A program made the position numbers and the translations under genes. Shown one piece after another: positions 30,902 through 37,207 of a stretch of DNA of 37,363 nt. The DNA is taken from the IMG/VR virus record IMGVR_UViG_3300044691_000218, positions 1 through 37,363 of that record; one strand, written 5' to 3'. The stretch is from a virus. Every line of letters starts with the position of its first letter. Position 1 is the first letter of the stretch. A model generated the notes under the pieces. That model had not been told where the DNA came from. It searched no databases and worked only from the letters and a program-made list of their open reading frames with translations.

Positions 30902-31034
30902 TTGTTGTTAAAGTTTACTTTAATCAACAAAGAGCTGGATCGAAATGTATCAAAATGATAAGCTGTGGATATTATCGTGTTACATTAGTGAGCTCTAACT
31001 CACTTTGATACTTTTCTTTTTCAGTTCTTTGTTG
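30902..31034. other. Origin/operator candidate: nested dyad with a DnaA-box-like site
   Basis: The outer arms CAACAAAGAGCTG (30925-30937) and CAGTTCTTTGTTG (31022-31034) match at 12 of 13 positions in inverted order. The inner arms GTATCAAA (30947-30954) and TTTGATAC (31004-31011) are perfect. Both pairs centre on about 30979. TGTGGATAT (30964-30972) is one base from a DnaA box. A further 29-bp imperfect palindrome covers 30902-30930, next to the replication genes. The layout fits an origin or a looping operator. Confidence 0.55.
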
Positions 31035-31071
31035 GGGTGTTGTGAGTAAAAGCATAACACCCTTTCTTTTT
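31035..31071 (+). terminator. Rho-independent terminator with no gene upstream
   Basis: GGGTGTT (31035-31041) pairs with AACACCC (31056-31062) over a 14-nt loop, followed by TTTCTTTTT. It is oriented rightward although the nearest upstream rightward gene is more than 2 kb away. It may end a small RNA from the dyad region. Confidence 0.7.
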
Positions 31072-31171
31072 AAGCCGTTTTGTTTCGTAGATATGACGCG
31101 AACGAGAATTTATTCCGACATAGCCGGAACGGCTCATTCACTTTTGCTTTCTCAAAATTACGTCGTATCAT
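31070..31171 (-). CDS. Tiny basic leftward protein, 33 aa
   Basis: ATG 31171 preceded by AGGAG; MIRRNFEKAKVNEPFRLCRN at the start and Arg/Lys/Phe-rich throughout. It overlaps a rightward promoter. A good start signal is the main support. Function unknown. Confidence 0.4.
   Translation of the reverse strand: MIRRNFEKAKVNEPFRLCRNKFSFASYLRNKTA
31144..31171 (+). promoter_or_regulatory. Possible promoter of the 50-aa membrane protein
   Basis: TTGCTT (31144-31149), 16-bp spacer, TATCAT (31166-31171). It is followed by a TAGGT/ACCTA inverted repeat at 31195-31208 and then the gene at 31246. Moderately good match. Confidence 0.45.
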
Positions 31172-31245
31172 GCTGAAATCTCCTAGCAATGTTATAGGTT
31201 TACACCTAAAATAAAGTTTTAAGCAACATATTTCGGAGGTTTCGT

Positions 31246-31398
31246 ATGCGCATGATGCAATATGAGAGCAAACGGATATTTAGTCCATATACTCGCGAGC
31301 GATTCAGCCCTCACAAAAAACCGCCAAGATCAACCGTCGCTATTTTGATTCTGCTCTTGATTCTGATGCTTTTGGCAGTCTTTAGCTTTGGTCTGTAG
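31246..31398 (+). CDS. Small C-tail-anchored membrane protein, 50 aa
   Basis: A strong GGAGG site precedes the ATG. The first 28 residues are basic (MRMMQYESKRIFSPYTRERF); the last 20 are one hydrophobic helix (AILILLLILMLLAVFSFGL). The final 69 bp overlap antisense to the end of the HTH gene. Holin-like, toxin-like or immunity roles are possible. Confidence 0.6.
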   Translation: MRMMQYESKRIFSPYTRERFSPHKKPPRSTVAILILLLILMLLAVFSFGL

Positions 31399-31572
31399 AT
31401 TTATGATACCCTTGGTTGCTTCAAAAATATCCTTTGCAAGTCTGCGACCAGGTAATTTTTTTCCCGATGCAATGCCAGACATATAAGCCCTATTGCAATC
31501 TAGTTTGTTGCAAAATTCTGTTATAGTCATTCCTACATTAGCCAAGTAAGCTTTTAAATTAATATTATCCAT
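31330..31572 (-). CDS. Cro/CI-like HTH regulator, 80 aa
   Basis: Start 31572 (MDNINLKAYLANVG) is chosen for the AGAGG site. An HTH of the Cro/CI type spans about 13-36 (TITEFCNKLDCNRAYMSGIA), with a further helix and a Gln/Asn-rich tail. It has its own consensus promoter and faces the rightward recombination operon, the normal place for a phage repressor or Cro. Too short for a CI with a cleavage/dimer domain. Confidence 0.78.
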   Translation of the reverse strand: MDNINLKAYLANVGMTITEFCNKLDCNRAYMSGIASGKKLPGRRLAKDIFEATKGIINLQTKAKDCQKHQNQEQNQNSDG

Positions 31573-31601
31573 TTTCTTACCTCTTTTAGATTTTATCATA
31601 C

Positions 31602-31630
31602 ATTATAGTTAAAGTAGGATTATTTTGCAA
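31602..31630 (-). promoter_or_regulatory. Promoter of the HTH regulator
   Basis: TTGCAA (31630-31625), 17-bp spacer, TATAAT (31607-31602) on the minus strand. It diverges from the rightward promoter at 31666. Confidence 0.78.
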
Positions 31631-31644
31631 TCGATGAAAAAAAC

Positions 31645-31652
31645 AAACGTTT
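31645..31652. promoter_or_regulatory. Candidate operator AAACGTTT between divergent promoters
   Basis: A perfect 8-bp palindrome at the midpoint between the two -35 elements. Its location suits the HTH regulator, but one short site is weak evidence. Confidence 0.3.
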
Positions 31653-31665
31653 TTTACTTTTCTTC

Positions 31666-31694
31666 TTGTTTAAATTCATCACATCTGTTATATT
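31666..31694 (+). promoter_or_regulatory. Rightward early promoter
   Basis: TTGTTT (31666-31671), 17-bp spacer, TATATT (31689-31694). It would drive the Cys-rich gene, Bet, the HTH protein and the exonuclease. Confidence 0.55.
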
Positions 31695-31783
31695 TGGACA
31701 CATAAACGATCACTAGTCTCGCTAGGTGACCTGTTAAATCAGGCTAGTTTGTAGCAGGTGACGTAAACAACATGGAGATTAAG

Positions 31784-31909
31784 ATGAACGAAACAGATTA
31801 CGACGAGTTTGAGCCTGATGTAGATTATGAATGCGATGAATGCCAAGAGCAATGCTGCCCTTGTTGTTCAGGTCACGGATGCAACTTTTGCCTAATGTTG
31901 GAGAGGTAA
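31784..31909 (+). CDS. Cysteine-rich acidic small protein, 41 aa
   Basis: MNETDYDEFEPDVDYECDEC followed by QCCPCCSGHGCNFC: nine cysteines in 41 residues. A GGAG site supports the start at 31784. It may hold one or two metal ions. First gene of the rightward operon; unknown role. Confidence 0.65.
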   Translation: MNETDYDEFEPDVDYECDECQEQCCPCCSGHGCNFCLMLER

Positions 31910-31910
31910 C

Positions 31911-32075
31911 ATGGATATAACAATGACAGTCGTTAGATTGGGATTATATTATGCACGGAAAAAATATCGTGTGGATACAAATGATCAGCTTTGGCAGAAA
32001 CTTAGAGACGAGTCTAGAAATACGGGCGAACAGATAGAAATGAGACAATTTGAATCAAAATCACTCTCAATTTGA
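31911..32075 (+). CDS. Small basic protein, 54 aa
   Basis: MDITMTVVRLGLYYARKKYR... then DNDQLW-like helical sequence ending ESKSLSI. A GAGAGG site lies upstream. The last codons lie inside an 11-bp hairpin. Function unknown. Confidence 0.6.
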   Translation: MDITMTVVRLGLYYARKKYRVDTNDQLWQKLRDESRNTGEQIEMRQFESKSLSI

Positions 32076-32088
32076 CGATTGAGAGTGA
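32061..32088 (+). promoter_or_regulatory. Strong hairpin between early leader genes and bet
   Basis: TCACTCTCAAT (32061-32071) pairs perfectly with ATTGAGAGTGA (32078-32088) over a 6-nt loop. It covers the stop codon of the 54-aa gene. No U-run follows on the plus strand, so attenuation or mRNA processing is more likely than full termination. Confidence 0.5.
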
Positions 32089-32123
32089 CATAAAAAAACT
32101 TTATTTTACAATATGGGGATAAC

Positions 32124-33116
32124 ATGCAAGCTTATAGTAGAGAGCCAACACCACAGATAAACCAACAACGTCCACAACGCTATCAACAAATTCAAGATCA
32201 ACGCGGCAATAATCATATTGCTGCGCCTGGTTTAAATCAACACATTCCTAATAAGGGAGCTGCGAATATGAATAAAGTTGCCGTTATGCCCAATAGCTAC
32301 GAAACCGCAAATGTCGACTCACACTTTAACGCTAAACAGATTGACATACTCAAAAACTCTATCTGTCGAGGTGTAACTAATGATGAGTTTGAAGTGTTTC
32401 TGATGGCCTGTGTTAAAACTAAGTTAGATCCGTTCATGCGCCAAATCTACGCTGTTAAGCGTAAAGCTAAGTTGCCTAATGGTTCATGGGGTGAGACTAT
32501 GACTATTCAAACAGGCATAGATGGCTATAGATTGATCGCTGAGCGCACAGAAAGATATGCGCCAGGGGTTGAGCCAACCTACACGTATGATGAGAAAGGA
32601 GGCCTTCTATCTGCGACGGCATATATTAAAAAACAGACTGCGGACGGAACTTGGCATTTGGTTTCTTCGAGTGCTTATATTGATGAGTATTGTCAAACTT
32701 TCACAGATAGGGCCACAGGAGAGAAGAAAGCTTCGGGGATGTGGGGTAACATGCCTCGTACCATGTTAGCTAAATGCGCAGAAGCCCAGGCCCTAAGAAA
32801 GGCATTCCCTGCGGAGATGTCCGGAGTTTACACAAAAGAGGAAATGCAGCAAGCTGACCCGATTGATGTCACACCTAAAATTTCTCTTGAGCAAGCGTCT
32901 GATCTTGAAATGATTCTTGACGAATGCGATGCCAGATATAAAACGTTAGTCTATGAATACATAAAAAAATCCTACAACACTGAAAACCTATGCGACTTGC
33001 CTGCGGAGATATTCACTAGAATGAAAACGGCTGCCGTTAAAAACATGGAGCAAAACCATGCGAAACAGAAAGAATCGTATGAACAACCAGAAACCATTAA
33101 TGTCGAGGCTCTATGA
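32124..33116 (+). CDS. bet: Single-strand annealing protein, lambda Bet family
   Basis: 330 aa from ATG 32124; an internal ATG at 32268 with GGGAG could be the true start, because the first 48 residues are a Gln-rich tail. The core includes FNAKQIDILKNSICRG (about 68-83), FMRQIYAVKRK (about 104-114) and TIQTGIDGYRLIAERT (about 129-144), then AEAQALRKAFPAEMSG. It anneals complementary strands with the downstream exonuclease in phage recombination. Confidence 0.88.
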   Translation: MQAYSREPTPQINQQRPQRYQQIQDQRGNNHIAAPGLNQHIPNKGAANMNKVAVMPNSYETANVDSHFNAKQIDILKNSICRGVTNDEFEVFLMACVKTKLDPFMRQIYAVKRKAKLPNGSWGETMTIQTGIDGYRLIAERTERYAPGVEPTYTYDEKGGLLSATAYIKKQTADGTWHLVSSSAYIDEYCQTFTDRATGEKKASGMWGNMPRTMLAKCAEAQALRKAFPAEMSGVYTKEEMQQADPIDVTPKISLEQASDLEMILDECDARYKTLVYEYIKKSYNTENLCDLPAEIFTRMKTAAVKNMEQNHAKQKESYEQPETINVEAL

Positions 33117-33283
33117 ATTCACAAGATCTAATTAGACAAGTTCAAGAGAGCTGTGGCGAATGGCTAGAAATGACAGAATCCCCTGATGCGCTAGTATCGG
33201 GGATTCTCGCAAATAAAGTGATTGCATTGCAAGACCACATTGAGTATTTAGAGAGGAGGCTGGAATATGCAAGAGTCAAATAG
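33113..33283 (+). CDS. Small helical protein in the recombination operon, 56 aa
   Basis: MNSQDLIRQVQESCGEWLEM and the ending HIEYLERRLEYARVK. The ATG overlaps the bet stop (ATGA) and its end overlaps the next gene by 17 bp. Function unknown. Confidence 0.65.
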   Translation: MNSQDLIRQVQESCGEWLEMTESPDALVSGILANKVIALQDHIEYLERRLEYARVK

Positions 33284-33593
33284 TTTCTTAGACGATTTTC
33301 AGCAAAACCAGATTCTCGTACTACACAGAAACGGTTTTACACAAAAGTTCATCGCGGATTTATTGAAAGTGTCTCAAAAAACTATATGGAGACACCTTCA
33401 TAAACAGATGCCTATATCGGACCTACACGGTGAAGGAAACGGTAATTGTAAGCTCACAGATAAACAGGTTCTTGAGATTAGATCAATTTACGTGCCTTTC
33501 GAAACTACTTACAAAGAAATCGCAGAAAAATACGACGTTAGCATTTCAACGATAAAATCAATCATACTGAGGCAAACATGGAAGCACATTTAA
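33267..33593 (+). CDS. Double helix-turn-helix protein, 108 aa
   Basis: ATG after GAGAGGAGG. The first HTH is LHRNGFTQKFIADLLKVSQK (about 18-37). The second (about 75-106), with ETTYKEIAEKYDVSISTIKS then TWKHI, is like the C-terminal HTH of phage HNH homing endonucleases. It overlaps the exonuclease by 16 bp. It could be a DNA-binding partner or regulator of the recombination genes. Confidence 0.68.
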   Translation: MQESNSFLDDFQQNQILVLHRNGFTQKFIADLLKVSQKTIWRHLHKQMPISDLHGEGNGNCKLTDKQVLEIRSIYVPFETTYKEIAEKYDVSISTIKSIILRQTWKHI

Positions 33594-34423
33594 TTCAAGG
33601 AACGGACGAATGGTTGCATTATAGGACTGGCAAAATAACGGCGACTGACGCTTGCGTGATTATGGGGTTCTCTAAATGGAAAACAAAGCTTGAGCTTTAC
33701 CACGACAAGATTAACGAAAACACTGCTAATTTTGTTAATGACAGAATGAAAAGAGGTAACGATCTTGAACCTATGGCCCGAGAGCTTTTCTGTATTCAAA
33801 ATGCGTTGGAAGTGTCGCCTAGAGTTGTTATCAAAGATTGGGCGATGGCATCGCTAGATGGTATGAGCGAATGCGGTAACTATATCGTGGAAATCAAATG
33901 CCCTGGCGAGAAAGACCACGCGACTGCATTAGCCGGGAAAGTGCCTGATCACTATTACCCTCAGATACAACACCAGTTATATGTTACCGGGTTAGAATGG
34001 GCGTTCTACTACAGTTTTGACGGCATCGATGGGGTGACCATATACGTACCTAGAAATGAGGAGTATATTGAAAAGATGGTCCAGGAAGAACAAAAGTTCT
34101 TCGCATGTTTAGAAAGCAAAACGCCTCCAGAATTATCTGAGAGTGACTATAAAGAAAGGGATGATGACCTATGGAAACAGTGCGCTTTTCGATGGAAATC
34201 GGTGTCAGAGGAAATAAAATACTTAGAAAAAGAACAGGAAGAACTTCGAAACCATCTATTGTTTTTATCTGGAGAATCAAATACGAAGGGATGCGGTATA
34301 TCACTATGCAAGGTTCAGCGAAAAGGAAATATCGAGTACTCTAAGGTTGATGAATTGAAGGGGGTTGACCTTGAGAAATACAGAAAGCCTTCTATAGATA
34401 CATGGCGAATAACGTCTCAATAA
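33578..34423 (+). CDS. YqaJ/lambda-type exonuclease
   Basis: 281 aa. It opens MEAHLIQGTDEWLHYRTGKI, typical of the YqaJ fold. Acidic catalytic elements are E64 in GNDLEPMARELF, D94 in SLDG, and E105-x-K107 in VEIKCPG. QIQHQLYVTG (129-138) completes the motif set. It resects 5' strands so that Bet can load. Last gene of the rightward early operon. Confidence 0.9.
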   Translation: MEAHLIQGTDEWLHYRTGKITATDACVIMGFSKWKTKLELYHDKINENTANFVNDRMKRGNDLEPMARELFCIQNALEVSPRVVIKDWAMASLDGMSECGNYIVEIKCPGEKDHATALAGKVPDHYYPQIQHQLYVTGLEWAFYYSFDGIDGVTIYVPRNEEYIEKMVQEEQKFFACLESKTPPELSESDYKERDDDLWKQCAFRWKSVSEEIKYLEKEQEELRNHLLFLSGESNTKGCGISLCKVQRKGNIEYSKVDELKGVDLEKYRKPSIDTWRITSQ

Positions 34424-34428
34424 ATAAA

Positions 34429-34454
34429 GGGTCAATCCCTGACAGGATTGACCC
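34429..34454 (+). terminator. Hairpin at the end of the recombination operon
   Basis: GGGTCAATCC (34429-34438) pairs perfectly with GGATTGACCC (34445-34454) over a 6-nt loop, 6 bp after the exonuclease stop. No T-run follows, so termination may be partial or factor-assisted. Confidence 0.55.
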
Positions 34455-34606
34455 AACCTTCCTTGGAGTCAAACAAATCGTATCACGTCAATGATTTTAT
34501 GTAACGCGATGTATTTATATAGACTAATACATGGTTATACTCAGTTTGAGATATAACTTGAGTTGGCTACGATGTGTAACGATGTAATTTTTAATAGGAT
34601 ATTTTA

Positions 34607-34918
34607 ATGGTACGACTATCAAAAGAATTAGATAGAAAATATGCGAATGATAGGTATTTTAAAATGTGTACATTAGTTTTAGATACTTTGGGAGGTCGCT
34701 GTTGCATATGTGGACAATCAGATTATGATGTTCTACAAATTGATCACATAATACCAATATTAAAGTCATCTTACAAAAGAAAACCTAATATACAACTTTT
34801 TTTTCATATTTTGAATGGTAAAGAAAATAAATAAAACTTACAAATTCTTTGCGCTAACTGTCATATGAAAAAAACTGTCATTCAATTAAGAGGTCAATTG
34901 CAACCGACTGAAAATTAA
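34607..34918 (+). pseudogene. HNH endonuclease interrupted by an in-frame TAA
   Basis: The frame starts MVRLSKELDRKYANDRYFKM and includes CCICGQSDYDVLQIDHIIPI (about 32-51), the first half of an HNH motif. TAA 34832-34834 follows KENK. The same frame then reads NLQILCANCHMKKTVIQLRG, the second Cys-pair half of the domain, to TAA 34916-34918. There is no frameshift: a single base change would restore 103 aa. It is probably a decayed homing endonuclease. Confidence 0.82.
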
Positions 34919-35017
34919 GTTTTTTTATTAGGAAAACCCGAAAACCCAGATATTTATGCTTTGGATATCATTCCGCCCTGCATATATTTAAAGTCTAGGC
35001 AGTTCCTACAACTGAAT

Positions 35018-35084
35018 TTTGGGCTGAGGAATTTGAACCCTCTATATCCTAACTAGTAGGCGCCTCGCCATCGGCCTAGCCCAA
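35018..35084 (-). tRNA. tRNA-like element with a shortened anticodon arm
   Basis: On the minus strand, 7-bp acceptor arms TTGGGCT/AGCCCAA pair perfectly. The D-arm is GCC/GGC around GATGGCGA (A14 and GG present), and the T-arm is GAGGG TTCAAAT TCCTC. The anticodon arm has only 13 nt: stem CCT/AGG with loop ACTAGTT, so the positional triplet is TAG (it would read CUA, Leu) but U33 is missing. No CCA is encoded. It starts at the base after the stop of the 60-aa gene. It may be degenerate, or a mimic. Confidence 0.5.
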
Positions 35085-35267
35085 TCAATATTCGTGTGCT
35101 TTCGATGCTCGTTTTTTCATATCTTTAGCTGCGGAAGAGGCCTCTTTCATTTCGACTTTATCATGCTTTTTTTTGATTGGAGATTTTGTTTTGTTCTCAT
35201 CTTTTTTGTACTTCATCGCATCTTTTTCAAGAGCTTTAGATGACTTTTCCATAATTTTTTTGTGCAT
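35085..35267 (-). CDS. Lys-rich small protein, 60 aa
   Basis: MHKKIMEKSSKALEKDAMKY, then KSPIKKKHDKVEMKEASSAA; over a third of residues are Lys or His. AAAGG lies upstream. One of several basic small proteins near the structural genes; probably DNA- or virion-associated. Confidence 0.6.
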   Translation of the reverse strand: MHKKIMEKSSKALEKDAMKYKKDENKTKSPIKKKHDKVEMKEASSAAKDMKKRASKAHEY

Positions 35268-35268
35268 G

Positions 35269-35418
35269 TTATTTACCTTTCTTTTTCATAGGAATCTTAG
35301 CGCCTGACTCACGAGCGACATTCAAGGCTATTGCAATACTTTGTTTTTTACCTTTTCCGCTTTTTTCTTCTTCTTTGATATTATGACCGATATTTTTCTT
35401 ACCTTTAAGTAATGGCAT
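35269..35418 (-). CDS. DUF6496-like small basic protein, 49 aa
   Basis: MPLLKGKKNIGHNIKEEEKS and QSIAIALNVARESGAKIPMK match the pattern of DUF6496 proteins common in phage genomes (MP-LKG start, S-N-I, A-I-A-L-x-x-A-R). GGAG precedes the ATG. Function unknown; possibly virion-linked. Confidence 0.68.
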   Translation of the reverse strand: MPLLKGKKNIGHNIKEEEKSGKGKKQSIAIALNVARESGAKIPMKKKGK

Positions 35419-35427
35419 GAATTTCTC

Positions 35428-35622
35428 CTAAAGCGCTGTTGCTGGTATACTTAATTTTGGACTAACTGTTGTGCTAGGTGTATTCGTTGCTGTCTCGTCT
35501 ACGACGTCAGAAGCTGTGCCCTCCGTAGCTACCATAGTAATTGAGTATGTGCACGACATTAGACCTATTATCGTCAGTACAAACAATACGGCGAATGCGA
35601 TTGCTGCGTATGGTGTTTTCAT
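35428..35622 (-). CDS. Small membrane or lipoprotein-like protein, 64 aa
   Basis: Start 35622 (MKTPYAAIAFAVLFVLTIIG) is selected for its AAGGGG site. One hydrophobic helix leads to LMSC, a possible lipobox, then a Thr/Ser-rich mature part. It diverges from a secreted-protein gene at 35645 with 22 bp between starts. Lysis or exclusion functions are possible but not shown. Confidence 0.55.
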   Translation of the reverse strand: MKTPYAAIAFAVLFVLTIIGLMSCTYSITMVATEGTASDVVDETATNTPSTTVSPKLSIPATAL

Positions 35623-35644
35623 TTTTATAACCCCTTGAGGTTTT

Positions 35645-35872
35645 ATGAAATATTTTCTGCTTTCTATCACTTTATTTTCTTCTTGTTTATTTGCTCAAGA
35701 AGATTATCCCGAGAAACTATTGCAAGAGCATATTCAAATTTGCATGACCTATATTGATAACGTTATTCAAAGTCATTCGCATGAAAACGATTATCAGAGA
35801 GGCTATCAACAAGGTCTCTATGAGGCATATAGGGATATCAATGACCTCATAGAGCTATTATACATTGATTAG
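35645..35872 (+). CDS. Small secreted helical protein, 75 aa
   Basis: A signal peptide (MKYFLLSITLFSSCLFAQ) with a likely cut before EDYPEK. The mature 57 residues are acidic and helical, with QRGYQQGLYEAYRDINDLIE. GAGG lies upstream. It is rightward and its stop overlaps the fibre stop by 3 bp. Periplasmic role possible. Confidence 0.65.
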   Translation: MKYFLLSITLFSSCLFAQEDYPEKLLQEHIQICMTYIDNVIQSHSHENDYQRGYQQGLYEAYRDINDLIELLYID

Positions 35873-37200
35873 GCTACTCTAACGGCTGAGATCCTTCCAT
35901 AAGCGTTTTGAGTTCCAGCAAATGTGGATTGGACTGTTAGATAATATATTGTTGTTGTGCTTATTGCTACGGTTACTCTAAATGCAGGTATAGAAATCAT
36001 ATTATCTGAAGAACTATTTGAAGATGTAGGAGTCGAAACTTGACTATCTCCAGCGACCCCTGTTAACACGTTGTTAGTTATACCTATATCAGCAACTGTT
36101 TGTGTGGCAACAGCTGCTCCATTAAATGCACCAATGACGCTTATATCCCATATACCAGGGGTTAAAGTAATATTTGTAAGCGATTTTGGTGTCGCACTTA
36201 CAAGCGCTTGTTTAGCACCAAATGCAACACTTGCTACTATTTGTTGGCCTATCATTCCTAATGAGGGTGCTGTGCTTGTGTTTCGGCCTTTGTATTCTCC
36301 GCCATCAAGTACTTGCCTGTTGACTGTAGTCGTGTTGATTAGGCTGCTAGTGTTCTCATAGGTTAAACCTGAATAGGTGATAGTTCCAGCGCCTGTAATT
36401 GCATTCGTATTAGTACTGTTAATTGAAGATTGATATGCTATAAAATTACTTGTTGATATAGAAATTGCTGATGCAGAACCACTTACCAGACGTGAGAATA
36501 ATATAGCATGTAAAAGGGAACCGCCCGCTGTTAATGTCGTTGTATTTGTTACTGCTGTATCCATATTCACATAGGTAAGACTACAAGCTGCTGTTCCAGT
36601 TGTAGTGATAGGAGAAAGGAAGTCGCAGTATTCTATTGTTAAAACTCCAGAAGAAATTGAGTTTGTTGTAGATGAACTGCCTGAATTTGTATGTCTACCT
36701 GCTCTGATCTGTAAATTTCCAGTACCGCTTTTAACAAATAATGCAATTCCAGTTGTAGAAATATCTGAATTACAATTTAGAATTCGAATTTCTCCACCAC
36801 CTGATGATGTTTGTGATATACCAGTATTATTAGTACAATTTAATGTACAATTATCTAGGTTTACAACAGATGATACTGTTCCTGTGACAGATAAAAAGAA
36901 ATCACTATTTGTTTGAAGTTTTATATTAGCAATAGAAAATGATCCAGCCGTTGTAAATGTACATTTACCTATGATAGTAACGTTCGGCTCCTCATCGTCA
37001 TCTACCCATGCGGTTAGAGACACTCCCGCTTTAGCTGTGTAGTTTTCGGTGTACGTACCCGGTCTTAATACAATAGTATCTCCGCTAGAAGCTGAAGCAA
37101 TAGCGCCGGCAATGGTTGTATGAGTGCCTTGCGTTGCATCCGAAGATACAACCCATTTTGCCTCACAAAATGTGTTAGTACTGAGAATTTGTTGTGCCAT
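35869..37200 (-). CDS. Tail spike/fibre with beta-helix-like body, 443 aa
   Basis: It opens MAQQILSTNTFCEAKWVVSS, then AIASASSGDTIVLRPGTYTE, a hallmark of right-handed beta-helix (pectin-lyase-like) spike proteins. Repeated rungs of Asn/Thr/Ser fill about 90-290. The C-terminal 130 residues form a different beta domain (LTPGIWDISVIGAFNG...). It probably binds or degrades host surface glycans; no catalytic pair is obvious. It is the last gene before the contig-spanning fibre. Confidence 0.75.
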   Translation of the reverse strand: MAQQILSTNTFCEAKWVVSSDATQGTHTTIAGAIASASSGDTIVLRPGTYTENYTAKAGVSLTAWVDDDEEPNVTIIGKCTFTTAGSFSIANIKLQTNSDFFLSVTGTVSSVVNLDNCTLNCTNNTGISQTSSGGGEIRILNCNSDISTTGIALFVKSGTGNLQIRAGRHTNSGSSSTTNSISSGVLTIEYCDFLSPITTTGTAACSLTYVNMDTAVTNTTTLTAGGSLLHAILFSRLVSGSASAISISTSNFIAYQSSINSTNTNAITGAGTITYSGLTYENTSSLINTTTVNRQVLDGGEYKGRNTSTAPSLGMIGQQIVASVAFGAKQALVSATPKSLTNITLTPGIWDISVIGAFNGAAVATQTVADIGITNNVLTGVAGDSQVSTPTSSNSSSDNMISIPAFRVTVAISTTTIYYLTVQSTFAGTQNAYGRISAVRVA

Positions 37201-37207
37201 AATAATC

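Noticed and set aside
34607-34918. Frameshift in the T-run of the HNH relic (34797-34805)
   Set aside because: The second half of the domain is in the same frame as the first; the interruption is a nonsense codon, not a shift.
35018-35084. The tRNA-like element as an amber suppressor explaining the in-frame TAG at 23158
   Set aside because: With the best fold the positional anticodon is TAG (reads CUA), not CTA, and U33 is missing. The link is not supported.
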